A stretch of 64,000 bases of DNA from Cololabis saira (taxonomy: Eukaryota; Chordata; Actinopteri; Beloniformes; Belonidae): NCBI RefSeq assembly GCF_033807715.1, contig NC_084587.1, positions 25,665,017 through 25,729,016 on the forward strand, written 5' to 3'. Each line of letters opens with the position of its first letter. Positions within the stretch are counted from its first letter, which is position 1. The notes under the pieces were generated by a model, which searched no databases, had not been told where the DNA came from, and was given only the letters and a program-made list of their open reading frames with translations. Shown piece after piece: positions 1-12,699 of the stretch. Both the position numbers and the translations under genes were made by a program.

Positions 1-3000
1 TCTGGATGGTCCTATTTGAGTCATCGTGTAATACCTGCTCCCACCTCACTGCAATTGCTCTGGTACGTTCTGTACCGGTGGAAATAGGTGTGAATGGGAG
101 GCGCAAAGTGAGCAGGATCTGGCCAGACGAGAAAAGACGCATTTACACACAACCTTTGACAATTATAGCAGAGAACTTATTTACCTAGACAATTTATTTG
201 GAAATGATTATATATTTACTGTTTGTGAGTTCATTTCATTACAAGACTGTTTCATTATAACACCTTCTTGAAAAGTCTTGATGGAACTATGTAAGAATTT
301 CTACAGTAGTGCATTCTAACCATTGCCTAAAATACAGAAAGATGGCAGAATTTCTTTACCAGTTGTGTGAAGCCATTTCCTGCAAGAGCAGGGACAAGGG
401 GGCTTTTCAGAGTAGGATTACACCGCTTTCACACCAGGCAGCAGGCGGATCTTTGTGCCAGCGTCTTAAGCTTTAGCTCCAACAGTTTGGCAGTTGCAGC
501 AATGACCCAGCCTGTCAGTAATGGTTAGCAGATAGGACTAAACACCCTCTGCTCTTTAAAAAAGACATAAAGACAAAGTGAGTGTTAAGTTCTGGTGATT
601 ACCACAAAATGTATATGTGAAAAGTTGATATAAGTGTTGCAAGAGCTCAAGCATTAAAATAAAAACATTTAGCTGTCATTGCCCCTCTTTTACTATTTGT
701 TTCCCCTAATTTAACTTTTTTTTCAAAAAAAAAAGAAAAAGTGAAGAAGATCAAATGTAATGCATTATCCTTTTAAAGACTGCCTATTATGATTAGATTT
801 TGTAATCATATTGCATAAGCAGGCCCTTTTTTCATTATATAAATAAATAGCAAAGCTGGTCCCCTTTTTCGCTGGTTCACTCCCCTGCAATAAGTTCAAT
901 CCCTTCAGCTAAATGCTCAAATATTTCTCTGGGTCATGTGGTCAAAACTGATTTAGTGAATGGATTCTCCTAAAGCCTTTACCAAAAAAGGAGTAGGAAA
1001 TCCAGAGGTCACGTTCCTCCTACAACAAAAACAGGATGGATTGCACTGCCTGTAAGTCGGCAGCAGAACAGGAGAACAGAAAGTGATGCTTGAAATAACA
1101 ATTGCATTTGATAATGTGATACATTTTACAGTTACCAAGTAGTTTCTAACATGTCATTCTTTTAAAATGTAACAGTGTTTCATTATTAGACACAAACAAC
1201 TTTGTTCTCTCGTCATATTTGTCACTGTTCCCCACAATTCCTCTACAGAGACTCATTAAATTTAGATGTTTAGTGTCTTCATTAAAATTTCTAAACCCAA
1301 AGGAACCAGTGCGCAGTTGTGTGCCGTGACTTTTGCATGTTCAGTCTATATTAATCTCCTCTCTTTGGCTCCCAAAGAATGTTCCCACTTTTTTCTCTGG
1401 ATATACATTACATTAAGAATGACATGAGCCATTACCTAAGTAGAGGGCCAAGAAGAAGATGAGCATGTATGATGAGGATTTACAGCCTATAAATCCCGTA
1501 ATCCTGTAACAGAATTCCGAGGGACTTTTTCTGTATAAATACTTATTACTTCGGGCTTATTAACAAGTAGGTAAAGTAAATAGCTAATGCTCTTATTTGC
1601 ATTAAGCCCAATTGTAGTTTCAACTGTTCTGACATGCAATTATCACAACCAATACTCCATATTAATATCGAGGACATTGGTGTGAGCATAGATGAGGTGA
1701 TGTGAATTACAAATATCAGCTGTTAATCTTTGTAAAAAAAAACAACTAATTGGAGCATTGGGTTTACTCAAAATAATTCAGTAAAGTTATGATTTTCACC
1801 TTAGGACTTTTTGTGCAATATTGACAAAATTAAATCCAGCATCAGGGAATATCCCTGTAGCCCATAGAACTCATTTGACTAAAACTAAACAATTTGTTAA
1901 GAGCTTCTGAGGTGCTGTCCATCCTTGGTCTTTTACTTATTGCCTTAAAGTCTGGTATGAATCCAAACGTCTCTGTAAACTGATTATAAGGAGTTCTGAG
2001 TGGCAGGTAATGGTTTCCACAATGGCCTAAATTGCAAGGTTTTATCTGACTCAAACTGAAAATGCCTGAACTTTATGTCAAAACAGCCAGTATTTAATGA
2101 GAAATTGTAACTCCAATTGACATTTCTTTACAACTGTGAGAGCCACAAGGCACTCTTGCACACATTAGTGTGATGTTTGTGTGTTTGGAATAAAGATGGT
2201 CAACGAGTGAGATAAAAAAAACACTACGTTTTGGATTTCATTGGACATCCTGCTTGAATTTTGTATGAGATTCTATTGGGTGGATTGGGAATCTTTTTCT
2301 GATTTCTCTGATGCTGTCCAAAACAAAAACAAGCAAAAAACAAAACAAATAAAAATAACTATCAATCTGCTGCTATAGATTATTGCAATGGGTTTGATTT
2401 TATGATAAACTGATGCTTTTCAAGTGGGCTTTAGAGCAGGTTTAAAGGTAATTTTTCACTTCAAGCTTCCTTCACTCTGCTAAGTATCAATTACACTCAT
2501 GAAACATCTATCATTCATGTAATGGAAATTTCAGCTGATAAATCAGCTTCTTTCTTGGAAATGGTAAAACGCAAGTCCGAGAAAAGTCTTAGCACACGTC
2601 ACATTATTGAGCTGCTTGTTTTAGCATTTTAACTATGTTGTTTTAATGATGTGAGACAAGTTGGGGTCAAAAAACAGGAAAGAAGAATGACATTAGGCTT
2701 TGTTTCTGACGACATATACTGTAATGGAAATATGCTTCCACAACAATTCCACCAATTATATGAAGTTGCACTTGTTTTACTGTTTACGGTTATGTGTTTT
2801 GGTTCTTGTTCTGCTTGCATTGGTTACTGTGGATAAGTCACATGGTTCTATGTTGGCTTTTAATCCAAACATATCATTTACTGAATCTTATGCTCATAGA
2901 CATGATTTTCTGTCTTAAATGTGACTGGTCCAGGGTGTCCTTCTGCCCTTTACCCAGAGAGCTGAGATAGAGCAGAGTGAGTAAAAATAAATGTAGCTCT

Positions 3001-4550
3001 TTATTGTGGAGCACTCAAAACATTGCTTTAAAGAAATTACAAGGTTAGAGAGAATTATACTTTCAAAGACAGTACTCTGATTTTTTGAGGCCCAAACACT
3101 GAAAACACTTTAACTACTTTATGAAAGGGTGTACTGGCAGACACTGCATCAGCAAGCAGCCATGCAGCATTTCATCAGCCACGAGGGCACTTATCAATCC
3201 ACTCAGCACTGACGCAGGAGAGGCCTGCTGCATCCGCTGTGAAGGACTGGCACACATGATGTGCAGAACAATATTAGAAATGTATAGACTGTGTTTGAAG
3301 GATGCATGGGGAATATTAAGTGGTATTGTGCAAGAAGCTGCTCTGCACTCCCTTTCATGACCTGATAAGGATATGATGTTGACGTGGTTGTGGTTGTTGT
3401 GAGATCCAAGACTCCAGTGTTCGGAAATCAGAGCAGGGCAGCAGCGGATCATATTTAATAGTATGATCCCAATACTGACCGCGTTGAAGCACAGCATGTT
3501 CAGACTGTGTATCAAATTAATTGTAATCATCAATCAAATTATCCCATGGTTTAATCTCCCTGTGCTTGTTGTTTCTAGATGTGTTGTATAATTGTTATGA
3601 CAAAAACGTGTGTGTTGATAATGCTGCTATAAGACTTTATGTGCTGCCAGTGCAACAAACGGATGTTAGCTGTTCAACTGTGACCTGAAATCACCCAGAT
3701 TGTTCCACCATGGCCTGATTGGATTTAATGGCTCAGTTCAATATTTGTTGAGATAAGTCTGGCATAAAGTAGGAACTATTGACAAACTCACTGAACAACA
3801 CTGCTATCAACAAAGCCATGGAATAGAGCCTGCTCCCTCTTGGCTATAAGAATTATGGGGAATTTATGACTGTATTGTGGCTGTCAAGATGACATTTATA
3901 GTGTGAGTTTCATTAAAAGCTGATCTTTACTCAAACCTATATGCTTGATTTAATGTCAGAAAATAATTAGGCAATTGGATTTCGTTTTGGTAGTAAGCCT
4001 ACAAATAAAACCACCATTAGCAAACTGTACATCAGGCTGTCGCTAGCTTGTCAAAATAGAGCACTAGATGCAGTGCTGAGGAAAATCTTATGTCTTCATG
4101 ATTTTAATATATATTTTATTCTGTTCTACCATTTTTATATTGAACTTCTTTTTGAACAGTCATCAGGACAATCTTTTTTCTATTTAAAAAAAAATATTTT
4201 AATAAAGTATTTTACCCCTGTATGGCACCACTCCTAAAACTACATGAGAGAAAAATGTAGGCAAGATCAACAACCTTGGGCTCTACTATTGTAACACAGT
4301 AGTTGCTTCATTATCTGAATGTAGCCTCTGCTGGTGGAAGTGTCCTCAGGATAGTCATACGTAGATGCTGACTCTACATTAAAGTACAGTAGGAATTAGA
4401 AATACGTTAAAAAGCCTGAAAAGGTCAGTAATGCAACTGAAGATATTTCTCTATGGCTCTTTGACAGTTCCACAACTCTGTAAAAAACAAGCTATTATGT
4501 GATTTCTAAGTTATTATAGTTCTTATGTTATACAGTATACTATGTATACG

Positions 4551-4556
<6 letters not shown>
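1..4556. other. 5' flanking DNA, no gene recognised
   Basis: AT-rich non-coding sequence. The open frames are short, lack codon bias or recognisable domains, and have no convincing splice context. I see no RNA gene and no clearly bounded transposon. It lies more than 7 kb upstream of the CpG-rich block assigned to sorbs2. Distal enhancers could be present but cannot be recognised without comparison to other species. Confidence 0.6.

Positions 4557-4621
<65 letters not shown>
4557..4621. repeat. (TA)n microsatellite
   Basis: About 65 bp of uninterrupted TA dinucleotides in 5' flanking DNA. The open frames that cross it encode only Tyr-Ile repeats and are artefacts. Confidence 0.97.
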
Positions 4622-4625
<4 letters not shown>

Positions 4626-6248
4626 CCTTCAGTTTCTGTCAGCTGCTGTTTCTCGCTTTCCTGTTGTGTCAGCATGCCCTCAGCGTCTGTCATATCAGTG
4701 CAAATTCAGTGTTTCATAAACTGTTTGAGCCATGGGTGATGGGAGAATTTTTCAGGGGGCAATGTCGACTTTTTTGACGGATGCAGTACATCAGCACATC
4801 GCAGGCCAGGGTGATGGCTTTAAGGGGAATTGCACTATGCTGAATGATGGATGGCTGCTTGGTAACATGTGGCAGTGTCCTGTCCTCTTTACTCTATAGG
4901 TATTAGCATTGACTCCAGATGAAATACAGCACATGCAGAGAGCTTCCAACTTGATTAAAATAGATTCCTGAGAAAGTGTGATTGATGATAGCTAAAGGAA
5001 CCAAAACAAATGCCAATAAGAACATAAGAAAACAAAACAACAGCAATACAAAACAGGGAGCAATAAGCTGGCCGACATAAATACAAGGATTTCTTAAATG
5101 AAGCTGCTAATCAGAAAGTTTTTGTTGGGGGCCAACATCAGCAGCCTCTCACAGATTTGCTTAGACATTTCACCTGGTCAACTTTTAGACATCAAAGCCC
5201 GTCTGGAATGGAAGTTGGAGCACCATGATGTCACTGCCTGACAATGTCCTCCTGTACTCGTATGCCACCCCCCACAATCAGCACCACCATGCTACTTTAA
5301 CGCTGGACAGATGAGTGAACCATAGTATCAGCTGTTCCAAATGTGGATCTCTTTGGAAAGCAACAGTGGAAAGATGTGAGAGCGTGCCACTGCAGAGATA
5401 AAAGAGTTATTTTCTCATAAGATGAATGTTCCAGGATGCTGTCCTTTTATTCTGGGCTATTCTAGGAGTGTGCTTTGATAGGGCTTGGACATTAGATAAT
5501 TGCAGGTATGAAGTATGAAGTGGGTGTGACTGTGAGACGTAATACTGCACAGTTACGTGTGGATTAAGGTTTTAGCAAAAATACAGCTGCACCGTGTGAA
5601 GTGTAACGCGATAGTTCCACAACCAGGGTCAGATCCAGTATATCTAGTATCCAAGGCCAGATTTTAGATGACATTTATGTCAACACTTGAGTTCTCTAAA
5701 TGAATGATGCACAATAGCTACCCCCTCTACTGTAAATATTTAAACGCTGTTATTAACTCTCATAGGAGATCCCAGTGACTATTTGTAGTTCAATTTTCCA
5801 GGGGGCACCGATCAGTTTTCCAATAATGTACATGCATATGCCACTGTGATCTGCTCTGTGTATGTCTACACCTGTATCACCAATAGATCTTTGCATACCA
5901 GACACAATATTTCATCATCGTCTACCCTGGGCCGCCAAGTGAACGGCTGATAGTATGTCTGTGAATAACATGCCAACTATAAAAAGGCACCCTCTTGACA
6001 GTATTCAATAAGGGCTGTCTTTTTTACACATAAGAGCTGGTGATAAAAGACTGAACACATGCATGCATGCATGCGCATTCACAAAAACACAGACACACAC
6101 ACACACACACACTCACAGATGTGGTCTTGCTGACACCTCACAAAGGTCAGCTATCAGTAGCGGTCTAAATTTGTAGACCTTTTAAGTTGACAGAGGAAAG
6201 TGCTCTTTATGCATACATCAACCTTTTAAATAAAGGAACTGTCTAGAG
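4622..6248. other. 5' flank, no gene recognised
   Basis: No plausible coding exon or bounded mobile element was seen. Near 6058-6113 there is a short composite microsatellite: GCAT repeats followed by about ten AC units. Confidence 0.55.
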
Positions 6249-6850
6249 TTAAAACTTTACAGTTTTCAAATGGCATGGAATGTAAACTTTTGCCAAGGAT
6301 AATAACAATGTGATCGAAGCAGTTTTGACTTTAAATGGAATTTGTTCTTGCAGCAAAATGTCAATTAAAGTTAGCCCTGGGGGCAGTAGACCTATGTCAA
6401 AATAAATTGCCATTTTACACCTCTGATCAGACAAATCAGTCAAGTGTTATAAGCAGGTGCCATGACCTATCATCTTTTTGTGCCTATTGACAGTTAGTTG
6501 GGCGACATTGGTAGTCAACTTGTATGGACTTATAATACGATAGCAGCAACCAGACAGAGATGGCTGTACAAGCAGTTCTTTTCATACACTTGCAAAGTTA
6601 AAATTACCTTCGTTTGTCCGTAGGAACTCTATCCACATTATCACTTAAGACGCAAGGCATTTTTGAGTCTTGTCAGAGTCTCAAAATAGTCATTTATTTT
6701 GACATAGGTCTATTGCCCCTAGGGCTAATATTAATTGCCACTCAAAACCGTTTCGATACATGTCGTTTTGGTTCCTGATGAAAGTTTACACACCTTCCCA
6801 TCTAATAATAAACCTAGTCCAGAATGTTCCTTTAAACAACACTGCAGCTT
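6249..6850. repeat. Inverted pair of diverged dispersed-repeat copies
   Basis: A stretch at about 6360-6412 (around GACCTATGTCAAAATAAATT) recurs as its reverse complement at about 6690-6742. Weaker similarity continues outward, with shared words such as AAAGTTTACA on opposite strands near 6285 and 6781. This looks like two old copies of one element facing each other, or an old imperfect palindrome. No coding capacity was recognised, and the family is unknown to me. Confidence 0.6.
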
Positions 6851-7466
6851 TGACACAGTCAAATGGACATTATTATGTCACTTGTGGTATTAGATGTATT
6901 TCAAAGGACATGTTAACCATAGCAGGAAGTTCCAATAAAAAATGATAGTGTATGCATAAGAACAAGATCAAAGGTGCTGCATTGTTTGATTTTGCTGTAT
7001 TACAGCAGGTGAAACACTGAGTAGAAAAACATACAAAGAGGTTTATATTTGTCTGGTATTTCCAAGAGATTAGAGGATATTCCAAAAGTGCTATGTCATA
7101 GGGGTGATATCATATTTTGACTTTGCATCTCACTAGACCATTACTAAAAGTTATTACATATTTATGAGAAATAGGCTGCTTGTATTCACGCCCCAAGTCT
7201 TTAGATCTGTGTCTTATATTGTAGAAACTTTGCAACGTAGATAAATAACAGGACAAACAGATGGTTTAATGTGTAAAGGACAGGTTCACTGGCATGGCCA
7301 CAGCCCACCCAGCTTTCCAGGTTCCACTCTGTAAATAATTTAATAGCTTAGTTAGTGTGAGAGAAAATGGTAGGTAGGCAGAGACATTCACAGTTTAGCC
7401 ATCACAAATAGAAATGGGCATCATCTACTTTACTTGATCAATACTGGAGTAAAACAAATACAGTTT

Positions 7467-7910
7467 AAAGGGGACCTATTATAAAAAACACGTTTTTTTC
7501 TTGCTTTAATATATATAAAGTGGTCTCCCCTCAGCCTGGTAACTCAGAGAAGTAGTAAAGCAACCAAATTCTGCAGTGTCTGTACAGCCGCCGGGATGAG
7601 CCATCCAGTGTCACGTGGCTTCTACGAGCCGTTCAGATTCTGCTCCTGTCGTGATGTCACGACAGGAGCGTGAAACCACATGAAACCACTTGAAACCACG
7701 GCCACAACTAACTTCGCCGGCCGGAGCTTCCGCCATTTTTTTGTAGCGGTGTATCGCGCCATTCGCGTCATCGTGTCATCGCGTCAGGCAGCCAATCAGC
7801 ACAGAGCCTCATTATCATAGCCGCCCGTCCACTCAGAATCCCACATAGAGAAGGAGGTTAGAAACGGGGAAGATAAAGATATGGCTAGAGACAAAGGTTA
7901 CAACCAGTGT
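7467..7910. mobile_element. Probable degenerate DNA-transposon remnant
   Basis: The block begins with AAAGGGGACCTATTATAAAA, a terminal-repeat-like start I associate with non-autonomous elements in fish. It is more GC- and CpG-rich than its surroundings. No matching right terminus or TSD was found, so the right border is a guess. Inside lie a perfect hairpin (7642-7669) and three decamer repeats. Confidence 0.4.
7642..7669. repeat. Perfect 13-bp-arm hairpin followed by decamer repeats
   Basis: The arms GCTCCTGTCGTGA and TCACGACAGGAGC are exact reverse complements separated by 2 nt. Immediately downstream, to about 7700, TGAAACCACA-like units occur three times with a 10-bp period. No protein frame crosses it convincingly. 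Confidence 0.85.
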
Positions 7911-8136
7911 GGGGACTAATGTATTATTTAGTTACAGTAACTAGTTACTATTTTTCAGTAACTAGCACAACACTGGTTACCACACACATTTATCTGCAGA
8001 TGAACCACAGTTATAAATAGTAAACAGAAACACTTGAAATTATGATTGTTTTTTTTGTGTTGTTTTTATTGTATGTTTTTTTACTAATGCAATTTTACAT
8101 TATATTCTATAAAAAGTCCCATCTAGGAGAAAATCC

Positions 8137-8345
8137 ATCCATCTGTTGTCTGTGTACACCTTTACCCCGTTCAAGGTTGCTTGTGGTTGGAGCTTACCCC
8201 AACCATACCCTAGTTAGCCAACCCATTGCAAGGCCAACAAAAAGAGAAGGACAAGTAGGAATGCCCACAACCAGAGACATTTAAGAATTGATAGTAAACC
8301 TAACATGTATGTCTACCATTGTGGGGAGAAACCAGAACACTGACA
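8137..8345 (-). mobile_element. Old Expander/RTE-like LINE 3' end, degenerate
   Basis: It starts with a CCATCCATC tail, followed by diverged versions of the landmarks in the better copy at 40868-41155: a GGTTGGAGC-type segment, then AACCTAACATGTATGTCT and GTGGGGAGAAACCAGA. The orientation implies the LINE 3' end on the left. It is non-coding and heavily mutated. Confidence 0.55.
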
Positions 8346-8499
8346 GAAAACACATACTGTAACTAGTCAAAGACGTGCACTAATCAAGATGTAAGCCATG
8401 AACCTTTGTCCTGACACTGCTCATTGGTTTTCTGAAGGGTGGTGTAATGCATTGTTTTTCCACAGACTGTAAAATAGAAAAAAAATAAAGAATATATAC

Positions 8500-8750
8500 T
8501 TTATCCTCATACGGCATGCTGCCGTGTTGTTGTATAAGTCGATGTCAATTAAAGCTAGCCATGGCTGCCAGCTCTGTCAACCGACCCAGAGCTACTCCAC
8601 ATGATGTGTCTGTTGCAAAATCAGAAATTACCACTGCGTTTAGTCAATGCTGGATTAATATAAACTGCCAGTTACAAACGATGACGACTAGCCATTGGGT
8701 GAGTTGATTGTCAATCAAAAGATTACGCCTCACATTATATATATAAATGT
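8500..8750. repeat. Dispersed repeat, copy A
   Basis: It shares order and wording with 10190-10500: a segment around ATGACGACTA, then ACTGTCAATCAA-like sequence followed by a GATTACGC/GGTTACGC word. Both copies are diverged and lack coding capacity. Ends and family are unresolved. Confidence 0.55.
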
Positions 8751-8957
8751 ATTTCTAAAAATTCCCCTAATGCGGTTGCAAAAATAACGGACACCCTTCC
8801 AAGTTGTCATACATATGAAATTAAACAACAAGAACAAAGGCTGCAAATAGGTTTATTGAAACTGCTTAAAAACAGGGGATGTTTAATAGATTTTTCTGTT
8901 TTAGAATTTATCAGATCAATATCAGCTGTGACTTATTGGACCAAAGTTTTGCCGTGC

Positions 8958-9060
<103 letters not shown>

Positions 9061-9344
9061 ACACACATATATATACGATAAGTTGTATAAATCACCTCAT
9101 GCTGCATTTTTCTGTCTTTAAAGTGGGTGACACAAAGTTTAAACCCCTGTCAAAAGAGCTACAGTCCTTGAAAGACAAGGGTCGATCAAGCGGCTGACTC
9201 CACCCCTAAAACATTGAAAGATGTGCCTGATATGGAGCTTTTCATCTGTTGGATATCTGTTGTATTTTAACCATAGACAACAGAAATAAGTAGGCAACAG
9301 AGCCGCGATGTCACCTATTTTTTCTTATACTGCGTGACTCTTTA

Positions 9345-10110
9345 TTTATTTATTTTTTCACCTTTATTTAACCAGATAAAAGACCCATTGAGATCAAGAC
9401 CTCTTTCACAAGGGTGACCTGGCCAAGGAAGGCAGCAGCACACGTCCACAAATAACACACAAATAACAGCAATCACAAAATAGACATTACAATGAGAGTG
9501 CAAACTGTTTTAGCAAATAAAGTGCAGTAGTGGTGACTTCAGTAACATGTAAGAAAAAAACAACAACTTCAGTAATGGCACATGTAGTTTAAAAACACAG
9601 GCACTGCTGAAAGGATTCTCGTTGTCGGTCTTTTAGAATAGAGGGCTTCAAGTGAAATAAGTTCAGACATTTTCAGTTCAGATTGGAGGATATTCCAAGC
9701 AGACGGTGCAGAGAAACTAAAAGCTTTTTTCCCCAAATCAGTCCGAACACGAGGAACAGCCAGGTGCAAAATGTCATTTGATCTTAAAGCATTTAAGCAA
9801 GAACAGGCAGAAAAGTAGCTGATATCAGAAACTTTCACGCTCTGAGGGAAAAACATGCCTTGTTTCTGTAATAGAAACCGAGTTTCACCCTTAATTTAGA
9901 GACCAGATTTTTAATGTGTGCTTTAAATGTAAACTCCCCATCAATAATTAATCCCAGGTATTTGTAGCTAGTGACCAGCTCAAGAGCTTTACCATGGATG
10001 GACAGTTTTAATATGATGGGGAGAACTGATGAATTTGAAAAAAACTTTGGATTTGTCAGCATTTAAAACCAATTTCAGTTTCTCCAGATGAGACTGCACT
10101 ACATCAAAGG
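9345..10110 (-). pseudogene. L2/Rex1-type LINE reverse-transcriptase C-terminal relic
   Basis: Read on the minus strand, two frames (about 10062-9835, then 9856-9569) encode pieces typical of the C-terminal part of CR1-group reverse transcriptases: a KYLGLIIDGEFTFKAHI stretch, then a SFSAPSAWNILQ stretch. The frame is broken between them. The left end (9349-9420) carries the usual 3' untranslated signature of such LINEs: reversed, a TTATCTGGTTAAATAAAGG end after a GGTCACC-containing segment. The endonuclease and most of the RT are absent. It is a dead, 5'-truncated insertion in the sorbs2 5' flank. Confidence 0.82.
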
Positions 10111-10189
10111 CAGACTGCAAGAATTCCAAAGCTTGTGCAATTTAGGGGTGAGCAGCAGTAGATTACACAATCATCCTGCCTGAGAAGCC

Positions 10190-10500
10190 AAAGTTACCTG
10201 TGGCTACCAGCTCCTTCAGCTAATTAGTACCGCAGTAGCTGCAGAGCTGCCAGCAGATGTTTTCAGTGGAATAGATTTTGTTTTGATGGAAAACGCCACA
10301 ACAACTGCTGCATTTAGATAATGCTGGGTTTCTAAAAAGTTTAATTGTTTCAGTAAATGTGATAGCATGATGATGACTAATGAGGAAGTGATAATGGGTA
10401 GACATTGGCTGAGCCAACTGTCAATCAAGAGGTTACGCGCACCTAATATTAAAAATACCTTTCTGCTAGAAAGTTGAGCAATTAACATGGGAGTCAGACT
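10190..10500. repeat. Dispersed repeat, copy B
   Basis: Diverged copy of the sequence at 8500-8750; the clearest shared core is a CTGTCAATCAAGAGGTTACG-like segment at about 10420-10440. No terminal repeats or TSD were identified. Confidence 0.5.
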
Positions 10501-10989
10501 GATTTATGGGAGTCAGTTTAAATCGCTTTTGTGGTCAGCCTCCAGCGGCCAGTTCAGGAACTGCACCTTGTGTTGCTTTCAGGTAGAGGCAATAAGAAGA
10601 TTGAAAACTGGCTATTGATTTTGACCACAATACTTCACAGATATTCTTAGTAAGATGTTTAGGAAAAGAAACCATTTCTGCTTTTGAAAAAAAATCAGAA
10701 TAGGTCTCCTTTGACCTAATTTCCTAATTGGTCACCTTTCATCTTTGGCCCATATCTCTCTTTATTTCAGTCTTTTGTATTAATCCTGGGTTATTAGGGT
10801 TTAAGGTTTTTTTTTAGCCTCATGGAATTATTGGATCTACTGAATCTTTCCACCTCTTGTACGAAGGCAGTCTTTTGTTTGTTCCTGCTGCAAACAGAAG
10901 GCACAGTGCACACTTTCCTGTTAGTGAGCTCAAGCCGGTGTTCTGCCAATTTCTGCTGCTTTGCCAAAAAATGCTACCTAATGGTTTTC

Positions 10990-11150
10990 TACCTTTTGTA
11001 GAGCTACCATTTTACTGTGTTTTACTCCCTAGCCCCCTTCCTTTTCCCCCAAGTGGTCCTTGTTGCTTGCCAGGCCGCCATTGTAAATAAGAATGTTCTT
11101 TATGACCTGCCTGGCTAAATAAAGGCCAATGAATGAATGAATATCAAATA
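10990..11150 (+). mobile_element. LINE 3'-end fragment
   Basis: It ends in TGTAAATAAGAATGTTCTTT, then CCTGCCTGGCTAAATAAAGG and a short (AATG)n tail. This is the common vertebrate LINE 3' terminus with a short-repeat tail. The few upstream codons in frame (ending GRHCK and stop) fit a C-terminal remnant, but the 5' limit is unclear. Confidence 0.55.
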
Positions 11151-11234
11151 AATCGATAGAATTGTAGTTTTCCCCCTCTTTATCGTATAATGTTCACAAA
11201 GGGTAATGCAATTCATGTCATGGGTAGTGTATTT

Positions 11235-11812
11235 CAGTGGCGTAGCCACGGGTGTGCCAGGGTGTGCCAGGGTGTGCCGGTGCCACCCACAGAGACAGCT
11301 GGCACCCAAAAACTTGATGCATTTGTTTTGTTATAGTTTTACTAACATATTGTATTCTAAATCTAGGCTATTAGTATGTGAATCATGATGTTCAAAATAA
11401 TTCAAAATAAAAAATCTTATTTTCGCATGTAAAAACTTTCACTATGTTCGCTTCATTGGGCACGCAACGTGTGTGTGTGGTTATGTTTTTGTGATATTTT
11501 CTTTAGGACAAGCATAAAGTGTGGTTATTTTATTACTTATTATTATATTACGGTATATATATTATGATACTTATTATTTATTATTGATTTTATTTGAGAG
11601 CATGTCATATGTACTCTCAAACATGGATATGTTTTTTATGACTGATGAGATGTGGAGACGTGTGGATATGTTTTGTACTGTTAATAATGTTGGATATACA
11701 TGCTTTTGAATGTTTGTGGAAGTGTATCGTCCAGTTTTATTGAAAATTAATTTGGCACACCCATACTTTGCTAGTGAACACCCAATGTTTATTTTCTGGC
11801 TACGCCACACTG
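11235..11812. mobile_element. Non-autonomous hAT-type transposon with exact 8-bp TSD
   Basis: The left end CAGTGGCGTAGCCA and the reversed right end CAGTGTGGCGTAGCCAG are inverted repeats differing by a 2-nt indel. Identical 8-bp duplications GTGTATTT flank the element (11227-11234 and 11813-11820), the diagnostic hAT target-site length. The 578-bp interior is AT-rich with no transposase frame. It also holds a triplicated GGGTGTGCCA-type motif near the left end. The right end lies about 100 bp upstream of the CpG-rich promoter block. Confidence 0.88.
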
Positions 11813-11904
11813 GTGTATTTTGAAGGATCAAATACTCAACATCCCATATTATCCATTTCACATTGTGCAAGAAATCATGGACGGTGCCAATCAAACTTTA
11901 AAAA

Positions 11905-12507
11905 ATCCACTGTGCGCTTGCGCAGAACCACACAAAGTAGCATTTCTCGGCAGGGAGCGAGGATTGGCAGAACACCGGCCTCGTGTCCCCTGCAAACACT
12001 GATTTGAACCGCGGCCGTTGCCATGGCTACGCGGCGACCCAATGACAAGCTCGCGGCCAGTCACTTCGCTGAATGAAAATAACAAGAGGCCATTTTGGCG
12101 CACGAAGTCACGGCATCACTCACTAATAAACAAAACGGAAACGAAGGATTTCTGCCCATTTCTGGACTGACGCGACCGGTGTCGGCTCGGCAAAGCCCCT
12201 CTTAGGCTTTTGTCTTGTGAAAGGAGGCGGGGGGGTTTAGGTCCGCTTCACCGCATTGCTATCCAGGGCTCGGTGACCCCCGAGGGGGGAGATACCTTTA
12301 ATAGCCGGCCGACATGGCAGGTGTACGGTTTCATCACACCGCCGCCCCGCTGCATCCAGCTCAGTCTCTGTAGCTCGCTGTGTGTCTGGGTGTTTGTCGC
12401 CTCTGCGCATTGTCCAAGTGAGAAGTGAAGTCGTTTCACATGGAGGAGCCTTATTTCCTGACGAGATATCGGCGGAATTCGGGGAGTTAAGTGAGGCGAG
12501 TGTTGAG
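11905..12507 (+). promoter_or_regulatory. sorbs2: CpG-rich promoter-like block, probable sorbs2 promoter
   Basis: G+C and CpG density rise sharply here, with TATA-less sequence, in an otherwise AT-rich region. An NRF1-like palindrome TGCGCTTGCGCA sits at 11913-11924, an inverted CCAAT box (ATTGG) at about 11965 and a direct CCAAT at about 12039. The block ends at a strong donor, GAG/GTGAGTG at 12507/12508, as expected for a first non-coding exon. Assignment to sorbs2 is inferred from strand, position and absence of another gene. The transcription start cannot be fixed from sequence. Confidence 0.6.
12210..12507 (+). other. sorbs2: Candidate sorbs2 5'-UTR exon 1 (5' limit unknown)
   Basis: Only the 3' border is supported: GTTGAG/GTGAGTGAG, a near-consensus donor at 12508. 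The start coordinate is a placeholder inside the CpG-rich block. Short frames cross it but none joins the downstream sorbs2 reading frame, so I treat it as untranslated leader. The next candidate exon is 18781-18968. Confidence 0.45.
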
Positions 12508-12699
12508 GTGAGTGAGCTGACCATCTTTGTCCATCTTCCGTTTTTTGCTCGGAGCAGCAGCTGCTGAAAAAACCCTGGATTTCATGGTATTCAAAGAGGT
12601 GAACGGGCTTTGTAGCACCCTATACTGTAATAATTTCCTGAAAATGTAATAATAACGCCTGGAAATGTAATACAATTTGCACTTAACTCAATCGAAATG

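Noticed and set aside
3114..3533. A 139-codon minus-strand open frame in the 5' flank
   Set aside because: No recognisable domain, no codon-usage signal and competing frames on the other strand; most likely chance.
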